From VGEM01 sp033764265 (GTDB taxonomy: Bacteria > Pseudomonadota > Alphaproteobacteria > Rhodospirillales > Rhodospirillaceae): 8,023 nt of DNA. The stretch is taken from positions 1 through 8,023 of the forward strand of contig JANRJB010000017.1 of the NCBI GenBank assembly GCA_033764265.1, in the 5' to 3' direction. The notes beneath the pieces were generated by a model. The model was given only the letters and a program-made list of their open reading frames with translations, had not been told where the DNA came from and ran no database searches. Of this stretch, positions 6,222 through 8,023 are shown in pieces; within the stretch, counting starts at the first letter, position 1, and each line of letters starts with the position of its first letter. Both the position numbers and the translations under genes were made by a program.

Positions 6222-8023
6222 ATGCAGCTGCGCAACATCGCCATCATCGCCCACGTCGACCATGGCAAGACGACGCTGGTGGACGCCTTCCTGAAGCAGT
6301 CGGGCGCGGTGCGCGCCAACGCGCGCATGGATACCTGCGCGATGGACTCCAACGACCTGGAGCGCGAGCGCGGCATCACCATCCTGGCCAAGTGCACGGC
6401 GGTGGAGTGGAACGGCGTCAAGATCAACATCGTCGACACCCCGGGCCACGCCGACTTCGGCGGCGAGGTGGAGCGGATTCTGTCCATGGTCGACGGCGTG
6501 GTGCTGCTGGTGGACGCCGCCGAAGGCCCGCTGCCGCAAACCAAGTTCGTCCTGTCCAAGGCGCTCGACATCGGCCTCAAGCCGATCGTCATCGTCAACA
6601 AGGTCGACCGCTCCGATGCCCGGCCGCACGACGTGCACACCGAAATTTTCGACCTGTTCACCGTGCTGGGCGCCACCGATGAGCAGTTGGATTTTCCCAC
6701 CCTGTTCGCGGTCGGCCGCGAGGGCTGGGCGGTGCGCGACCTGGACAAGGACCCGCGCGGCGGCGACCTGACACCGCTGTTCGAGACCATCGTCAGTCAT
6801 GTCCCGGCGCCCAAGCGCGATCTCGATGCGCCGTTCGCCATGCTGGCGACCACGCTGGAATACGACAACTTCCTCGGCCGCGTGCTCACCGGCCGGATCG
6901 AGACCGGCATCGCCCGCGTCAACATGCCGATCAAAGCGCTGGGCCGCGACGGCAAGCTGATGGAGTCGGGCCGCGCGACCAAACTCTTGTCCTTCCGCGG
7001 GCTCGAGCGCATCCCGGTCGATAGCGCCGAAGCCGGCGACATCATCGCCATTGCGGGCCTTGAAACCGCCAACGTCGCCGACACCATCTGCGACCCGGCT
7101 GTCACCAAGGAACTGCATGCCCGGGCCATCGATCCGCCGACGCTGGCGATGACCTTCTCGGTCAACGATTCGCCGCTGGCCGGCCTGGACGGCGACAAGC
7201 TGACCACGCGCATGATCGGCGCGCGCCTGGAGCGCGAGGCGGAAGGCAACGTGGCGATCAAGGTCACCGAGTCCGAAGACAAGGACTCCTTCGAAGTCGC
7301 CGGCCGCGGCGAATTGCAGCTGGGCGTGCTGATCGAGAACATGCGCCGCGAGGGCTTCGAGCTGTCGATCAGCCGCCCGCGCGTCATCTACCGCCAGGAC
7401 GACGCCGGCAGGCGGCTCGAGCCGATCGAGGAAGTCGTCATCGACGTCGACGAGGCCTACACCGGCATCGTCATCGACAAGATGTCGCGCCGCAAAGCCG
7501 AGATGCGCGAGATGAAGCCCTCGGGTGGCGGCAAGTCGCGCCTGGTGTTCCACGCGCCGTCGCGCGGCCTGATCGGATACCACGGCGAGTTCCTGACCGA
7601 CACCCGCGGCACCGGCATCATGCACCGGCTGTATCACGGCTACGCGCCGTACAAGGGCGCGATCGAAAGCCGGATCACCGGCGTGCTGATCTCGACCGAC
7701 ACCGGCGAAGCCAACACCTACGCCCTGCACAACCTGATCGACCGCGGCATCCAGTTCGTCGCGCCGGGCGACAAGGTCTACAAGGGCATGATCGTCGGCG
7801 AACACACCCGCGATTCCGACCTCGACATCAATCCGCTCAAGGCCAAGCAGCTCACCAACTTCCGCGCGGCCATGAAGGACGACAAGCAGTTCCTGCCGCC
7901 GCCCAAGGTGATGACGCTGGAAGAAGCGCTGGCCTACATCCAGGACGACGAACTGGTCGAGGTCACGCCCAAGCACATCCGCCTGCGCAAGCGGTTCCTC
8001 GACCCCAACGACCGCAAGCGCTC
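6222..8023 (+). CDS. typA: Translational GTPase TypA/BipA, 3' end cut by the window
   Basis: TypA (BipA) is an EF-G-like GTPase that binds the ribosome and helps 50S assembly and growth under stress, notably cold. The reading frame is open from the ATG at 6222 to the window end, 600 codons, against 607 in E. coli; the final LRKRFLDPNDRKR is the family's C-terminus, so only a few codons are missing. The GTPase motifs are intact: G1 AHVDHGKTT (10-18), switch I ERGIT (49-53), G3 DTPGH (72-76) and G4 NKVD (126-129). A beta-barrel EF-Tu-like domain II (about 203-300), EF-G-like domains III and V, and the TypA-specific C-terminal domain follow, with RGLIGYHGEF at 448-457 and the alphaproteobacterial-looking TDTRGTGIMHRL. 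The ribosome site is unclear (GGCGGG, 3 bases before the ATG). A large open frame on the opposite strand (6048-7976) is a codon-bias shadow. Confidence 0.97.
   Translation, partial: MQLRNIAIIAHVDHGKTTLVDAFLKQSGAVRANARMDTCAMDSNDLERERGITILAKCTAVEWNGVKINIVDTPGHADFGGEVERILSMVDGVVLLVDAAEGPLPQTKFVLSKALDIGLKPIVIVNKVDRSDARPHDVHTEIFDLFTVLGATDEQLDFPTLFAVGREGWAVRDLDKDPRGGDLTPLFETIVSHVPAPKRDLDAPFAMLATTLEYDNFLGRVLTGRIETGIARVNMPIKALGRDGKLMESGRATKLLSFRGLERIPVDSAEAGDIIAIAGLETANVADTICDPAVTKELHARAIDPPTLAMTFSVNDSPLAGLDGDKLTTRMIGARLEREAEGNVAIKVTESEDKDSFEVAGRGELQLGVLIENMRREGFELSISRPRVIYRQDDAGRRLEPIEEVVIDVDEAYTGIVIDKMSRRKAEMREMKPSGGGKSRLVFHAPSRGLIGYHGEFLTDTRGTGIMHRLYHGYAPYKGAIESRITGVLISTDTGEANTYALHNLIDRGIQFVAPGDKVYKGMIVGEHTRDSDLDINPLKAKQLTNFRAAMKDDKQFLPPPKVMTLEEALAYIQDDELVEVTPKHIRLRKRFLDPNDRKR

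Noticed and set aside
6048..7976. 642-codon open frame on the minus strand opposite typA
   Set aside because: The translation is rich in Ala, Gly, Val, Asp, Arg and His with no domain pattern, as expected opposite a GC-rich gene with strong codon bias. The plus strand encodes an intact, recognisable TypA.

Overview
The window is GC-rich chromosomal DNA from a bacterium, most likely an alphaproteobacterium, perhaps of the Rhodospirillales type. This rests on remembered family resemblance, not a search: the dnaK-dnaJ-dapB-nth order, the DnaK and TypA C-terminal sequences, the adenosine-kinase-like PfkB protein and the EI24 protein all look alphaproteobacterial. I see no mobile elements, tRNA, rRNA, CRISPR or phage genes. 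No gene-free stretch exceeds 300 bases; the longest is 142 bases, in front of typA.

Layout. Bases 1-774 are the 3' end of dnaK (Hsp70 substrate-binding domain and lid), followed after a hairpin-bearing gap by complete dnaJ (893-2029), its Hsp40 co-chaperone. dapB (2104-2913, lysine/diaminopimelate synthesis) and nth (2922-3617, endonuclease III) follow on the same strand; the dapB-nth gap is only 8 bases, so they are probably co-transcribed. nth runs tail-to-tail into a bactofilin gene (3598-4245, minus) with a 20-base overlap. Upstream of the bactofilin on the minus strand is a multi-pass membrane protein of the EI24/CysZ-like family (4320-4997). An 83-base divergent gap then separates it from a PfkB-family, adenosine-kinase-like gene (5081-6079, plus), which has a good sigma70-type promoter. 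The last gene is typA/bipA (6222 to the window end), a ribosome-associated GTPase missing only its last few codons.

How the genes fit together. DnaK and DnaJ form one chaperone machine. The remaining genes are housekeeping or cell-envelope functions with no obvious common pathway. The bactofilin and the EI24 membrane protein form a minus-strand pair that may be an envelope or cytoskeletal unit, but this is inference from position.

Novelty. I do not see a new defence, mobile or biosynthetic system here. The unexplained structure is in non-coding DNA: two related GTGCG/CGCAC dyads and mutually exclusive hairpins before typA, a shared back-to-back -10 core between the EI24 and kinase genes, a strong hairpin between dnaK and dnaJ, and the nth/bactofilin overlap.
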